A stretch of DNA of 64,000 nt, taken from contig NZ_CP101751.1 in NCBI RefSeq assembly GCF_024496085.1, positions 930,001-994,000 of the forward strand, given 5' to 3'. The notes under the pieces were generated by a model. The model was given only the letters and a program-made list of their open reading frames with translations. It made no database searches and was not told the DNA's origin. The position numbers and the translations under genes are program-made. How positions within the stretch are numbered: the first letter of the stretch is position 1; each line of letters begins with the position of its first letter. This document shows, piece after piece, positions 55,201 to 63,547 of the stretch. The DNA comes from Flavobacterium cerinum (lineage in GTDB: Bacteria > Bacteroidota > Bacteroidia > Flavobacteriales > Flavobacteriaceae).

Positions 55201-55548
55201 AGCGGCATACGATTTGATCATTGGATATTTTGCAGCTAAAGTCGCTTCCATGATCGGGGTTTCCATAACGCGGAAGTGTTCTAATTCTCCTTTAGCATTT
55301 GGAAGTTCAATAATAACATTGGATTTGCCTTCAAATTGACCTCGAACCGGTGCGTTGGCAAGGCTGTTTTTTAAAGTATTCAAGTCTAAGGTAAACAGAT
55401 TGTAGTTTCTGGGGGTAGAACTACGATTAACTTTTTTTTGGGTTGCTATACTGTTTTCGTCTATCGTTTTCCATAGCTTCTGCGATTGTGAAAAGCCGGT
55501 GGAAAATGAAAAAAGTAACAATACGGCTAGTTGTAATTGTTTTTTCAT
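52237..55548 (-). CDS. Secreted reprolysin-like metallopeptidase with P-domain and T9SS tail
   Basis: About 1103 residues from MKKQLQLAVLLLFSFSTGFSQ (ATG 55548 is preferred over the 55590 start because it leaves a clean signal peptide). A propeptide-like region, then a metzincin protease with the zinc motif AHEMGHQFGGYH (HExxHxxGxxH) and a later Met-turn (GSTIMGYAGIC), then Ig- and fibronectin-like beta domains, a proprotein-convertase P-domain (VSHTWINDLTATLISPSGTQ ... SAFNGQNSTGNWTLRISDAF) and a type A sorting domain (FILYPNPNNGSFHVQF). Exported by the type IX system; it degrades extracellular proteins. Confidence 0.9.
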   Translation of the reverse strand: MKKQLQLAVLLLFSFSTGFSQSQKLWKTIDENSIATQKKVNRSSTPRNYNLFTLDLNTLKNSLANAPVRGQFEGKSNVIIELPNAKGELEHFRVMETPIMEATLAAKYPMIKSYAAQGVENPASVARFSVTQLGLHSMTLSSEESTVFIDPYTEDRQNYIVYNKAALHKAFSDFSCLTDDGIKLPSLTEDRVGSSETALNTDDKKLRTYRLAQSCTAEYGNIFAGTGTDAQKRANIQAQMAITMTRVNGVYERDLSITMVFVANNDLLIYFGSTTADPWNGEYNVRTGITIDAAIGFTNYDIGHNFNTSGGGNAGCIGCVCSTSSNPNGGFHKGTGMTGMSNPTGDAFDIDYVAHEMGHQFGGYHTQSSSNCRSGSGLTEVEPGSGSTIMGYAGICPANVQNNSDDYFTYVNIRDILDNVKTGVSSSCAQITTITNNPPTADAGRDYVIPKSTAFILTGSGTDPDGDALTYTWEQNDPQNPNSSAAPVATRVNGPMFRSIRGTSSPTRYMPALATVLAGNTANTWEVCPSVARTLNFSLTVRDNKAGGGQTASDLMRVTVNGTAGPFLVTAPNTNVSWQAGTNQNITWDVAGTTANGVNTPYVDIYLSTNGGASFNTLLASKVPNDGSEIVSIPNTPGNQNRIMVRGYDNIFYDLSNTNFTITAPATTFTSAFNGVAGEQNKSICTGSNVSYTIDYKTLGGFSGNTTFSVSGNPAGTTVTFAPTSLSTDGTTTMTVTNTGAATPGFYTLAVTATSGSATKTTNFYLDLLNSNFGTLSLTTPADQAVAQNTTVTLTWAANSNANAYDIQVATDNTFSNIINSGTSATNSYTVSGLSEATNYFWRVLPKNSACIGTYSNPFKFTTGQISCASSVSTNVPITISASGAPTINSSLNIPSGGVISDVNITMNVSHTWINDLTATLISPSGTQVQLYARPCSNNDIQNIVATFDDSGIPVVCGTNPGISGTVQPTQALSAFNGQNSTGNWTLRISDAFNEDGGVLNSWSLNICTVSAAILGTVENKLSNFILYPNPNNGSFHVQFSSDSSSATEITVFDISGRRIYNQSFQSTVNFNESIQLQNAQSGIYLVTVKNGERQETQKIVIR

Positions 55549-55663
55549 TTTGTTTGGGTTAATTGTTAAATAATTAATAAAAATAATCAAATTTATTTAT
55601 GTTTTTGTATTTGGTTTAAATTCAGGTCCTGATGTGGTGTGTTGTTAATGCGCTTGAAGGATG

Positions 55664-55692
55664 TTGTGTATTAAAAAAGATACTTACTTTTG
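55664..55692 (+). promoter_or_regulatory. bioF promoter, leaderless spacing
   Basis: TTG (55664-55666) and TACTTTTG (55685-55692) are 18 nt apart. The -7 box ends only 5 nt before the chosen bioF ATG, so the predicted transcript would have almost no leader. Confidence 0.5.
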
Positions 55693-55697
55693 TTGGT

Positions 55698-56840
55698 ATG
55701 AAACGCTTTCCCGCATCATTATCAGCTAAACTGCAATCCCGAATAGAAGTGAATGCTTTAAGGCAATTGCCGGGTTCTAAAAACGGAGTCGATTTTTCAT
55801 CCAATGATTATCTGGGTTTCTCGAGATCGGAAACACTTTTCCAAAATACTCAGTCGTTATTGTCGGCGCAACAAAATCATTGTAATGGTGCAACGGGTTC
55901 GCGACTATTATCCGGAAATTTTTCTCTTTATATGGAAACGGAGGCTATGATTGCTGCTTTTCATCGATCATCAGCTGCTTTGATTTTTAACTCGGGTTAT
56001 GATGCTAATCTGGGTTTTTTTAGCGCTGTTCCGCAACGAAATGATGTTGTGTTATATGATGAGCTGAGTCATGCTTCAATACGTGACGGAATCCGACTTT
56101 CGAATGCTCGGTCGTATAAGTTTTTGCATAATGATTTAGAGGATCTGGAAAGACAAATAAATCGCTTTCGTAAAGAAGAAACAGTGATTTATATCGTTAC
56201 GGAAACCGTGTTTTCAATGGACGGTGATTGTCCGGATCTGGAGCAAATGGCATTACTTTCGGATCGATACGGTTGTTTTTTGGTGGTTGATGAAGCACAT
56301 GCTTTGGGTGTATTTGGCGATAAAGGTGAAGGATTGGTTCAGGCGTTACAATTGGAACCGTTGATTTTTGCCCGAATCATGACATATGGGAAAGGTTTAG
56401 GTTGTCATGGTGCTGCTATATTGGGTGATCAGAGATTAAGGGATTATCTGGTGAATTTTGCCCGCAGTTTTATTTATACTACAGGGTTGTCACCACATGC
56501 GGTAGCTACAATTCAGGCAGCTTATAAAATGTTGGAAGAAGAGCGTGATTCCGGAATAAAATTAAAAGAGAATATTATTCATTTTAATCAGGTGAAAAAT
56601 CTATTGGGATTAAAGCCGTTGTTTATTCGTAGTAAATCGGCAATACAATCAGCGGTTATACCCGGAAATGAAAAAGTGAAATATATAGCGGATCAATTAG
56701 GGCAATCCGGATTTGATGTGCGTCCGATTATGGCGCCTACAGTTCCGGAAGGACAGGAACGATTGCGTTTTTGTTTGCATAGTTATAATTCAAAAGAAGA
56801 AATAGCAGCAGTATTACGCATTTTAAATCAGTTGCTGTAA
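55698..56840 (+). CDS. bioF: 8-amino-7-oxononanoate synthase
   Basis: About 380 residues from MKRFPASLSAKLQSR. Hallmarks: DFSSNDYLGFSR, GATGSRLLSGN, LYDELSHASIRDGI, TETVFSMDGDCPDL, VDEAHALGVFG and the PLP-lysine motif YGKGLGCHGAAI. It condenses pimeloyl-ACP/CoA with alanine in the first committed biotin step. ATG 55698 fits the family start; the frame opens further upstream (55632) into the promoter. bioD follows after 21 nt. Confidence 0.94.
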   Translation: MKRFPASLSAKLQSRIEVNALRQLPGSKNGVDFSSNDYLGFSRSETLFQNTQSLLSAQQNHCNGATGSRLLSGNFSLYMETEAMIAAFHRSSAALIFNSGYDANLGFFSAVPQRNDVVLYDELSHASIRDGIRLSNARSYKFLHNDLEDLERQINRFRKEETVIYIVTETVFSMDGDCPDLEQMALLSDRYGCFLVVDEAHALGVFGDKGEGLVQALQLEPLIFARIMTYGKGLGCHGAAILGDQRLRDYLVNFARSFIYTTGLSPHAVATIQAAYKMLEEERDSGIKLKENIIHFNQVKNLLGLKPLFIRSKSAIQSAVIPGNEKVKYIADQLGQSGFDVRPIMAPTVPEGQERLRFCLHSYNSKEEIAAVLRILNQLL

Positions 56841-56861
56841 TAAAAAAATAAATTAAAAAAC

Positions 56862-57479
56862 ATGAAACTATTTGTAACAGGTATCGGTACGGATGTGGGG
56901 AAAACAGTCGTAGCTACCGTTTTAACGGAAGCATTGGAAGCAGATTACTGGAAACCGGTTCAGGCCGGTGATTTGGATTATTCGGATAGTCATAAGATAA
57001 AAGAGAAACTGTCGAATACGAAAACCCGGATTTTTGATAATGCTTATGCTCTACATACGCCGGCTAGTCCGCATGTTGCGGCAAAGATTGATAATGTCGT
57101 AATCGATTTGAAAGAGATCAAAGAGCCGAAAACCAAAAATCATTTAGTGATAGAAGGCGCCGGAGGAATATTGGTGCCCTTAAATGATACGGACTCAATT
57201 CTAGATTTGATTCAACCGGATTATAAAGTGATTGTGGTATCACGTCATTATTTGGGAAGTATCAATCATACATTGCTTACAATTGAAGTGTTAAAAGCAA
57301 GAGGTTTGGCTGTGGCCGGAATTATTTTTAGCGGTAAGGAAAACAGCGATTCGGAGTCGATTATTCTAAATCGTACCGGAGTGAAAATGTTAGGACGGAT
57401 TGATGAAGAACCGTATTTTGATAAAAATGTGATTCGGGAATACGCGGATCATTTTGAAACGGTATTACAACAATTATAA
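56862..57479 (+). CDS. bioD: Dethiobiotin synthetase
   Basis: 205 residues: P-loop FVTGIGTDVGKTVVATVL, then KPVQAGDLDYSDS, HTPASPHVAA and EGAGGILVPLNDTDSILDLI, as in BioD. It closes the ureido ring of dethiobiotin from DAPA, CO2 and ATP. Together with bioF it forms a short operon that ends in a terminator; bioA and a ketoacyl synthase follow after an opposing lipoprotein gene. Confidence 0.95.
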   Translation: MKLFVTGIGTDVGKTVVATVLTEALEADYWKPVQAGDLDYSDSHKIKEKLSNTKTRIFDNAYALHTPASPHVAAKIDNVVIDLKEIKEPKTKNHLVIEGAGGILVPLNDTDSILDLIQPDYKVIVVSRHYLGSINHTLLTIEVLKARGLAVAGIIFSGKENSDSESIILNRTGVKMLGRIDEEPYFDKNVIREYADHFETVLQQL

Positions 57480-57482
57480 ACT

Positions 57483-57513
57483 AAAAAACCTGCTTTATTA
57501 CGGCAGGTTTTTT
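57483..57513. terminator. Bidirectional terminator after bioD
   Basis: AAAAAACCTGC and GCAGGTTTTTT form a perfect 11-bp stem with a 9-nt loop between the convergent bioD and lipoprotein genes. Confidence 0.8.
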
Positions 57514-57531
57514 TATCGAAGGAATTTACTT

Positions 57532-58356
57532 TTATAGATATATTGTTACGGTGGATCCGCCCGGTAACGTTAAAATTGCAATATTGTCGCAAGTTCCGTT
57601 ACCATAATCTAAAGTATAAGTCAGTGAATTTTTAGTTAATGTCTTTTTACCTTTTACAATAACCAGACAGTTGTAATTACGGATTAACGGCTCTGTAATT
57701 TCCATATGTAAAAGCGTTCCGTTCGGTAAAGTGGTGTAAGCTTCACCATCAATACTAAATACATCATCTGTGAAAACTAATGGTGTTGATGCTCCTCCGG
57801 TTTTTTCAATCGTAAAGTTTCCTTCTCGGTGGATTGTTCCTCCGCTTGCCGGCTGAATAATGTTAATATTAGTTTCGCGGGTATAAGTTGGGATATTGTT
57901 TACCACGCTTCGGCTCACATTGATAGTGCCTTCGATCTTATTGCTGTTAATGTAATAATTGTCAAATGTGATATTAGCAGTAATTACATGAGTTGAATTA
58001 TCCCGGTGTACTACAATGTAGATGATTCCGCTACGGTTATTCCCGTTGTTATCGGTACAGCCGGTTCCGAAATCGACCTTAAATTTTTTATCACCGTTAG
58101 TAAGTGTTTCCTGTGAAATAACACGACAGGAAGAGGGCGGTAATTGTGTGTTTTCATTTTTGGAAGCGTAATAACCGTCATTGGCCAATACGTCTTCTTT
58201 AATGTCTTCAATGTCTTCTTCAATGCCTTGAGCTTTAGCATCGGCTGTTACGCTGGTGTCTTGATTGGCTCCTGAATTGTCTGTGGAGTCACTGTCGCTG
58301 TTGCAGGATATAGCCATCAACGCAGCAAAAAATAAAAATTTAATAGTAGTTTTCAT
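57532..58356 (-). CDS. Hypothetical lipoprotein inserted in the biotin locus
   Basis: 274 residues: lipoprotein signal (FFAALMAISC, Cys ~19), a Ser/Asp-rich linker, an acidic helix (GIEEDIEDIKEDVLANDG), then a beta-rich domain with two Cys-containing strands (SCRVISQETLTNGDKKFKVDFGTGC, YTLDYGNGTC). It has no relation to biotin synthesis that I can see and is transcribed opposite to the bio genes. Such lipoproteins are frequent in flavobacteria. Confidence 0.65.
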   Translation of the reverse strand: MKTTIKFLFFAALMAISCNSDSDSTDNSGANQDTSVTADAKAQGIEEDIEDIKEDVLANDGYYASKNENTQLPPSSCRVISQETLTNGDKKFKVDFGTGCTDNNGNNRSGIIYIVVHRDNSTHVITANITFDNYYINSNKIEGTINVSRSVVNNIPTYTRETNINIIQPASGGTIHREGNFTIEKTGGASTPLVFTDDVFSIDGEAYTTLPNGTLLHMEITEPLIRNYNCLVIVKGKKTLTKNSLTYTLDYGNGTCDNIAILTLPGGSTVTIYL

Positions 58357-58385
58357 AATTTGTTTTGATAAGGTTCTTTTTTTTT

Positions 58386-58430
58386 AGACAAATAAAACGA
58401 TAAATGGTTTAATGTTAAACTTTTTTGTCT
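58386..58430. promoter_or_regulatory. Dyads upstream of bioA
   Basis: GTTTAA-TG-TTAAAC (58407-58420) is a perfect 6-bp dyad; AGACAAA (58386-58392) and TTTGTCT (58424-58430) form a second pair around it, not co-centred. It lies between the divergent lipoprotein and bioA starts, and a TATCTTTG -7 box (58456-58463) follows. It may bind a regulator such as BirA, but I see no copy upstream of bioF or bioB. Confidence 0.35.
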
Positions 58431-58496
58431 GCAAAAGTAATCCGGTAGCACTCTTTATCTTTGTAGTAAAGAATTGAAGAATAAAAAGAACGCAAC

Positions 58497-59777
58497 GTGG
58501 AAAAAAACAGACTACAGAAAGCCGATGAGAATCATCTGTGGCATCCTTATACCCAACATAAAAATGCGCATCCGCATATAGCTATAACGAAAGGAAAAGG
58601 TGCTTTATTATGGGATGAGAACGGGAAAGAATATATTGATGCAATAGCTTCCTGGTGGGTGAATCCGTACGGACATTCCAATCAATATATAGCAGACGCG
58701 ATTTATAAACAACTTACAACACTGGAGCATGTCCTTTTCGGAGGGTTTACACATGAACCTGCTGTAATGTTGGCAGGACGACTAATTCCGTTATTGCCCG
58801 CAAATCAGAAGAAGATTTTCTTTTCTGATAACGGATCTACGGCTGTAGAGGTGGCACTTAAAGTAGCATTACAATACTATTTTAATAAAGGGGAGAAAAG
58901 AACAAAGATAATTGCATTCGAAAATGCATTTCACGGTGATACGTTTGCGGCTATGGCGGCTAGCGGAATATCTTTCTTTACCGAAGCTTTTCAGGGAGCG
59001 ATGATTCAGGTAACACGAATTCCGGTGCCGACTCCGGGTGATGAAGAAGCTTGCTTGGAAGTGCTTTCAGCGCTGTTAAAAACAAATGAATATGCCGGTT
59101 TTATATTTGAACCATTAGTTCAGGGGGCGGCCGGTATGGTAATGTATCAACCGGAAGTACTTGATCAACTGATTAGAAGTTGTAAAGAGCAAGGCGTATT
59201 TACTATAGCTGATGAAGTAATGACCGGTTTCGGAAAAACCGGGAAAAACTTTGCTTGCGATTATCTGACAGAACAACCGGATATGATGTGTCTTTCGAAA
59301 GCGTTAACCGGAGGGACAATTCCAATGGCACTGACTACGTTTACGCAGGAATTATTCGATGGTTTTTATGATGATGATGTGAATAAGGCTTTGTTTCACG
59401 GGCATACCTTTACGGCAAATCCAACCGGTTGTGCTGCTGCATTGGCCAGTCTTGATTTGCTTTTAAGCGAAGAAATCCGTGAGGGAATTGCGCGAATACA
59501 TAAGCAGCATTTGTCTTTTCAACAACGCATTGAAAATCATCCGCGTGTAAAGACGACTCGGGTATTGGGGGTGATTTTTGCGTTGGAGTTTAAAAGGGAT
59601 TCTTCTGATGATTACTATGGTGATTTTAGAAATACGTTGTATCGTTTCTTTATCGAGAAAGGAATCATATTACGACCTGTAGGAAATATTGTATATGTGT
59701 TGCCGCCTTATATTATTTCGGAACAGGAACTTGAAAAAGTATATCAAATTATCGGGGAAGCGTTAGATAAGTTTTAA
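58497..59777 (+). CDS. bioA: Adenosylmethionine--8-amino-7-oxononanoate aminotransferase
   Basis: 426 residues, GTG start. The BioA pattern is clear: LWHPYTQHKN, DAIASWWVNPYGHSN, FSDNGSTAVEVALK, ENAFHGDTFAAMA, IFEPLVQGAAGM, ADEVMTGFGKTG and the PLP-lysine motif LSKALTGGTIPMA. It makes DAPA from KAPA using SAM as amino donor. A ketoacyl synthase gene follows 24 nt later and is probably co-transcribed. Confidence 0.95.
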   Translation: MEKNRLQKADENHLWHPYTQHKNAHPHIAITKGKGALLWDENGKEYIDAIASWWVNPYGHSNQYIADAIYKQLTTLEHVLFGGFTHEPAVMLAGRLIPLLPANQKKIFFSDNGSTAVEVALKVALQYYFNKGEKRTKIIAFENAFHGDTFAAMAASGISFFTEAFQGAMIQVTRIPVPTPGDEEACLEVLSALLKTNEYAGFIFEPLVQGAAGMVMYQPEVLDQLIRSCKEQGVFTIADEVMTGFGKTGKNFACDYLTEQPDMMCLSKALTGGTIPMALTTFTQELFDGFYDDDVNKALFHGHTFTANPTGCAAALASLDLLLSEEIREGIARIHKQHLSFQQRIENHPRVKTTRVLGVIFALEFKRDSSDDYYGDFRNTLYRFFIEKGIILRPVGNIVYVLPPYIISEQELEKVYQIIGEALDKF

Positions 59778-59801
59778 TTTTGCACGGAAATATTTTTTAC
59801 G

Positions 59802-60956
59802 TTGAAAAATAAAATTGCGATAACAGCACTGGGTTCAGTTTCTGCTTTAGGAGATAATCCAAAATCGGTTTGGGAATCGTATCTGAATCCGGAATCACTT
59901 ATCCGGTTTGAAACGGTGGGCGAAACGATATACCCGGTAGCGATGCTTTCTGCTGAAACAAAAAGAACTATCGATGATTTGCGAAAGTCGGATGTTAAAT
60001 ATAAAACATTGGATGATTCGGTATTATATGCAGTTGCAGCTTCCCGAAAAGCAGTGGAGCAGGCAGGATGGAAAGACGGGCATTTCGGTATCAATATCGG
60101 ATCGTCAAGAGGGGCTACACAATTATTTGAAAAATACCATCGTGAATTTCTTGAAACCGGAGCTACGGCTACATTAGCATCTCCAACCACAACACTTGGG
60201 AATATTGCTTCATGGGTAGCAAATGATCTGAATAATGACGGTCCGGATATATCGCATTCGATTACGTGTTCAACAGCATTACATGCGCTTTTAAACGGCG
60301 TAGCCTGGTTGGAGTCGGGTATGGCTGATAAATTTCTGGTTGGCGGAAGTGAGGCGCCGTTAACACCGTTTACATTGGCTCAAATGAAAGCAATGAAAAT
60401 CTATTCCGTTTTTCAGGATGCTTATCCGTGTAAGGCTTTTGATTTTGATAAAAAAAGTAATTCGATGGTTTTAGGAGAAGGAGCTGCGATGGCTTGTCTG
60501 GAAACCGGTGAAAAAACGAATGCACTGGCTTATGTGGAAGGAGTGGGCTATGCGACCGAATTGCTGCAACATAATGTCTCGATATCATCGGATGCGGAAT
60601 GTTTCCAGAAATCGATGAAAATGGCGTTAAAAGGGGTGGATTTGACTGAAGTTGATGTTGTGGTGATGCATGCACCGGGAACGATCAAAGGCGATTTGTC
60701 TGAGAAAAATGCAATTGAGAAAGTATTCGGAAATGCCATTCCATTGCTAACGACCAATAAATGGAAAATCGGACATACCTTCGGATCCTCCGGAATGTTA
60801 AGTGTTGAGTTAGCGATATTGATGTTGCAGCAACAACAGTTTATCGGAATACCTTATTGTGATGTTCCGTATTCAAAACCGGCTGTAATTCGTAAAGTGT
60901 TGGTAAATGCAGTTGGATTTGGCGGAAATGCGGTTAGTGTACTGCTTTCAAAATAA
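59802..60956 (+). CDS. Beta-ketoacyl synthase in the biotin locus
   Basis: 384 residues, TTG start chosen because it gives the family start NKIAITALGSVSALG. The Cys-His-His triad is C156 (SITCSTALHALL), H290 (VVVMHAPGT) and H325 (WKIGHTFGSSG), so it should condense acyl thioesters like FabF/FabB, though shorter than the usual ~410. Its place 24 nt after bioA, in a locus without bioC, bioG or bioH, suggests a dedicated role in making the pimeloyl chain. That is inference. Confidence 0.85.
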   Translation: MKNKIAITALGSVSALGDNPKSVWESYLNPESLIRFETVGETIYPVAMLSAETKRTIDDLRKSDVKYKTLDDSVLYAVAASRKAVEQAGWKDGHFGINIGSSRGATQLFEKYHREFLETGATATLASPTTTLGNIASWVANDLNNDGPDISHSITCSTALHALLNGVAWLESGMADKFLVGGSEAPLTPFTLAQMKAMKIYSVFQDAYPCKAFDFDKKSNSMVLGEGAAMACLETGEKTNALAYVEGVGYATELLQHNVSISSDAECFQKSMKMALKGVDLTEVDVVVMHAPGTIKGDLSEKNAIEKVFGNAIPLLTTNKWKIGHTFGSSGMLSVELAILMLQQQQFIGIPYCDVPYSKPAVIRKVLVNAVGFGGNAVSVLLSK

Positions 60957-60958
60957 AA

Positions 60959-61441
60959 CTATTCGTTACTTAACTCGTTGCATTTGTCGAAAATCAAATG
61001 GGATTCATAACCTTTACGGATCAGAAAATCGCAAAACTTTTTTTTCTTTTTAGCGGGATGAGTTTCTTTGATGGAATTCCATGTCGATTCGGACAGAGTC
61101 TCAAATGTTTCGAAATATTCTTCGTTGGAAAATTCCTTTAAGGCAGTGTCGATATTGTATTTGGAGATACCCCGGAATTTAAGTTCGTTAATAATCCGGA
61201 GCTTTCCCCATTTTTTTATTCGGTGTTTTCCTCTGGCAAAACTACAGGCAAAACGCTCTTCGTTAAGGAAATTGTTTTCAATCAGATGAACCACAATAGC
61301 ATCTATTGCCTGTGGGATCATATGCATTTGCTGAAGTTTTTGTGTTACCTCAGCATGACAACGTTCCTGATAACTACAGTAATATTCCAGTTTTTTTATA
61401 GCATCATCAATTGAATGGTATTGGTGTTTTTGTTGCATCAA
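60959..61441 (-). CDS. recX: Regulatory protein RecX
   Basis: 160 residues of three-helix RecX repeats: AIKKLEYYCSYQERCHAEVTQKL, a second around NFLNEERFACSFARGKHRIKKWGKLRIINELKFRGI, and a third KKKFCDFLIRKGYESHLIFD. RecX limits RecA filament formation. recA is not in the window. It converges with the ketoacyl synthase gene (2 nt apart). Confidence 0.85.
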   Translation of the reverse strand: MMQQKHQYHSIDDAIKKLEYYCSYQERCHAEVTQKLQQMHMIPQAIDAIVVHLIENNFLNEERFACSFARGKHRIKKWGKLRIINELKFRGISKYNIDTALKEFSNEEYFETFETLSESTWNSIKETHPAKKKKKFCDFLIRKGYESHLIFDKCNELSNE

Positions 61442-61471
61442 TTAATCTGCTTTGGAATTACTGTTAAACAT

Positions 61472-62341
61472 TTATTTTAGTCCTAATTTTTTGTGGGTTT
61501 GTACGATCGCCTGTTCGTTTTTATAATCAATCCAGTTCTGACCTTTTCTTTTACGCATAAAGTTGTCGAAATGACGCATAATAAATACGTTATAAGCGGC
61601 TTTTGACAGATTGGAAATGCTTCTTGGAAATGCGCGCAGACTCATCGAAAATCCGGGAGTGAGATATTTCATGTAATGCCAGTAACCTTCGGGCATGTAT
61701 AGCATTTCTCCGTGGTTTAGATTGCAAATTAAGCCTTTAGCCTGTTTAAGAGCCGGCCATTTTTCAAAATCCGGATTGTCAAAGTCGATATCTTCTCTTG
61801 AAATAAGGGCATGCGGAATTTTATATAAATAGGGGGTTTGATTTGGCTCAAAAAGGATACACTGTTTTTTTCCGTGGAAGTGAAAGTGTAAAATATTAGA
61901 GTAATCAATGTCGTAATGCATAAATACTCTTGAGTTCTCACCGCCAAAGAAAAGCATCGGAAGTTGTTTGACCAATCGCAGTCCAATATCGGGCCATTTA
62001 AAATCTTCTCGAAGCGACGGAACTTCCTTCATCAGATTGTATAGGAAAATACGGTAATTGGTAGGCTTTGATTGTAACAGGTCGATATAATCGGCCATTT
62101 TCATTGTTGCATGAGCTTCGTTAAAGCCGTCTTTATGCGATACCGGTCGGTCATCGTATAAGGGAACCGTTTTGTCGCCTGCTATGTTTTTTATGTAATT
62201 GAGTTTCCACTTTTCGTAGGCTGGCCAGTCGGTTGTTAACTGTTCAATCACCAGTGGTTTTTGTTTTTTTACGTAGTTGTTGTAAAAATCTTCTTTTGAT
62301 ATGGTTTTTACGCGTTCAATTTCAGTTAAATGTAAAGGCAT
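61472..62341 (-). CDS. Cupin-like (JmjC-type) protein
   Basis: 289 residues of the cupin_8 group: the metal motif HYDIDYSNILHFHFHG (HxD then His), CILFEPNQTPYLYKIP, GEMLYMPEGYWHYMKYL (the second His). These are Fe(II)/2-oxoglutarate oxygenase-type landmarks (asparaginyl- or arginyl-hydroxylase relatives), so a protein or small-molecule hydroxylase is likely, substrate unknown. Minus strand, between recX and bioB, with the bioB terminator just upstream. Confidence 0.85.
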   Translation of the reverse strand: MPLHLTEIERVKTISKEDFYNNYVKKQKPLVIEQLTTDWPAYEKWKLNYIKNIAGDKTVPLYDDRPVSHKDGFNEAHATMKMADYIDLLQSKPTNYRIFLYNLMKEVPSLREDFKWPDIGLRLVKQLPMLFFGGENSRVFMHYDIDYSNILHFHFHGKKQCILFEPNQTPYLYKIPHALISREDIDFDNPDFEKWPALKQAKGLICNLNHGEMLYMPEGYWHYMKYLTPGFSMSLRAFPRSISNLSKAAYNVFIMRHFDNFMRKRKGQNWIDYKNEQAIVQTHKKLGLK

Positions 62342-62361
62342 ATTGCTGCAATTTATTACTT

Positions 62362-62402
62362 AAAAAAAAAGCTCCTAATTTGGTTTTACAAACAGGAGCT
62401 AA
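62362..62402 (-). terminator. bioB terminator
   Basis: Minus strand TAGCTCCT and AGGAGCT pair around a ~17-nt loop, ending in a T run (plus 62362-62370 A run), 57 nt past the bioB stop. Confidence 0.7.
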
Positions 62403-62458
62403 GTTAATAAAGCTTTATCTTTTCGTGAAATTATTTTAAAGTAAATTTAAACAATTTT

Positions 62459-63547
62459 TTATTTTTTGTTTTTTACTGTAGCATCAAGATTTCGTTCAAT
62501 TTTGTGTCCTGGACGTGTCCATTTAGGCTTTTCTCCTAATGCTTGAAATTTAGAATCTTCAGCTTCCACGGTTTCAGGCTGCATCAGTTTGATAAACGGT
62601 TTTTGCGGCTGTAATCCTAATTCCTGGAACATTTTCATGTCTTCGTTAACATCCGGGTTTGGAGTGGTTAATAATTTGTCTCCGGCAAAAATTGAATTGG
62701 CTCCGGCAAAGAAACACATCGCCTGACCTTCTCTCGACATTTGTGTTCTTCCGGCTGATAAACGTACCTGAGTATCCGGCATTACAATACGGGTTGTGGC
62801 AACCATACGAATCATTTCCCAGATTTCAACCGGTTTTTCTTCTTCCATCGGCGTTCCTTCAACCGCTACTAATGCATTGATCGGTACTGATTCCGGTTGC
62901 GGATTTAAAGTAGATAAAGCTACCAACATTCCGGCACGGTCTTCAATACTTTCTCCCATCCCGATAATACCACCGCTACATACGGTTACATTGGTTTTAC
63001 GAACGTTTTCAATAGTTTGTAAACGATCTTCAAAGCCACGTGTTGAAATAACTTCTTTGTAGTATTCTTCAGAAGTATCCAGGTTGTGATTGTATGCATA
63101 TAGTCCTGCTTCGGCCAAACGTTGTGCCTGGTTTTCTGTAAGCATTCCTAATGTACAACATACTTCCATGTCCAGTTTGTTAATGGTACGAACCATTTCC
63201 AATACCTGATCGAATTCCGGTCCGTCTTTAACGTTTCTCCAGGCTGCTCCCATACAAACTCGGGAAGAACCGCTGGATTTAGCACGTAATGCCTGAGCTT
63301 TTACTTGCTGTACCGACATTAGGTCGTTTCCTTCAACACCGGTATGATAACGTGCGGCCTGAGGGCAATACCCGCAATCTTCCGGACATCCTCCGGTTTT
63401 AATGGATAATAGGGTTGATACCTGTACGGTATTCGGATCATGATTAACACGATGTATTGAAGCTGCTTCATAAAGCAGATCCATTAGGGGTTTGTTGTAT
63501 ATGGCAATAATTTCTTCTTTTGTCCAATTATGTCTGGTTGCACTCAT
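62459..63547 (-). CDS. bioB: Biotin synthase
   Basis: 362 residues. The radical-SAM cluster is GGCPEDCGYCPQ with C54, C58, C61. Then SSGSSRVCMGAAWRN, CCTLGMLTENQAQRL, YNHNLDTSEEYYKEV (second-cluster and substrate face), and FFAGANSIFAGDKLL. It inserts sulfur into dethiobiotin. It converges with recX and the cupin gene rather than with the bioF/bioA units. A minus-strand TACTTTTG (plus 63570-63577) 22 nt upstream is a likely -7 box, the same octamer as the bioF promoter. Confidence 0.97.
   Translation of the reverse strand: MSATRHNWTKEEIIAIYNKPLMDLLYEAASIHRVNHDPNTVQVSTLLSIKTGGCPEDCGYCPQAARYHTGVEGNDLMSVQQVKAQALRAKSSGSSRVCMGAAWRNVKDGPEFDQVLEMVRTINKLDMEVCCTLGMLTENQAQRLAEAGLYAYNHNLDTSEEYYKEVISTRGFEDRLQTIENVRKTNVTVCSGGIIGMGESIEDRAGMLVALSTLNPQPESVPINALVAVEGTPMEEEKPVEIWEMIRMVATTRIVMPDTQVRLSAGRTQMSREGQAMCFFAGANSIFAGDKLLTTPNPDVNEDMKMFQELGLQPQKPFIKLMQPETVEAEDSKFQALGEKPKWTRPGHKIERNLDATVKNKK

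Noticed and set aside
59774..60190. Minus-strand ORF of 138 residues
   Set aside because: It lies opposite the ketoacyl synthase, has low-complexity composition and no motif; it is a shadow frame.
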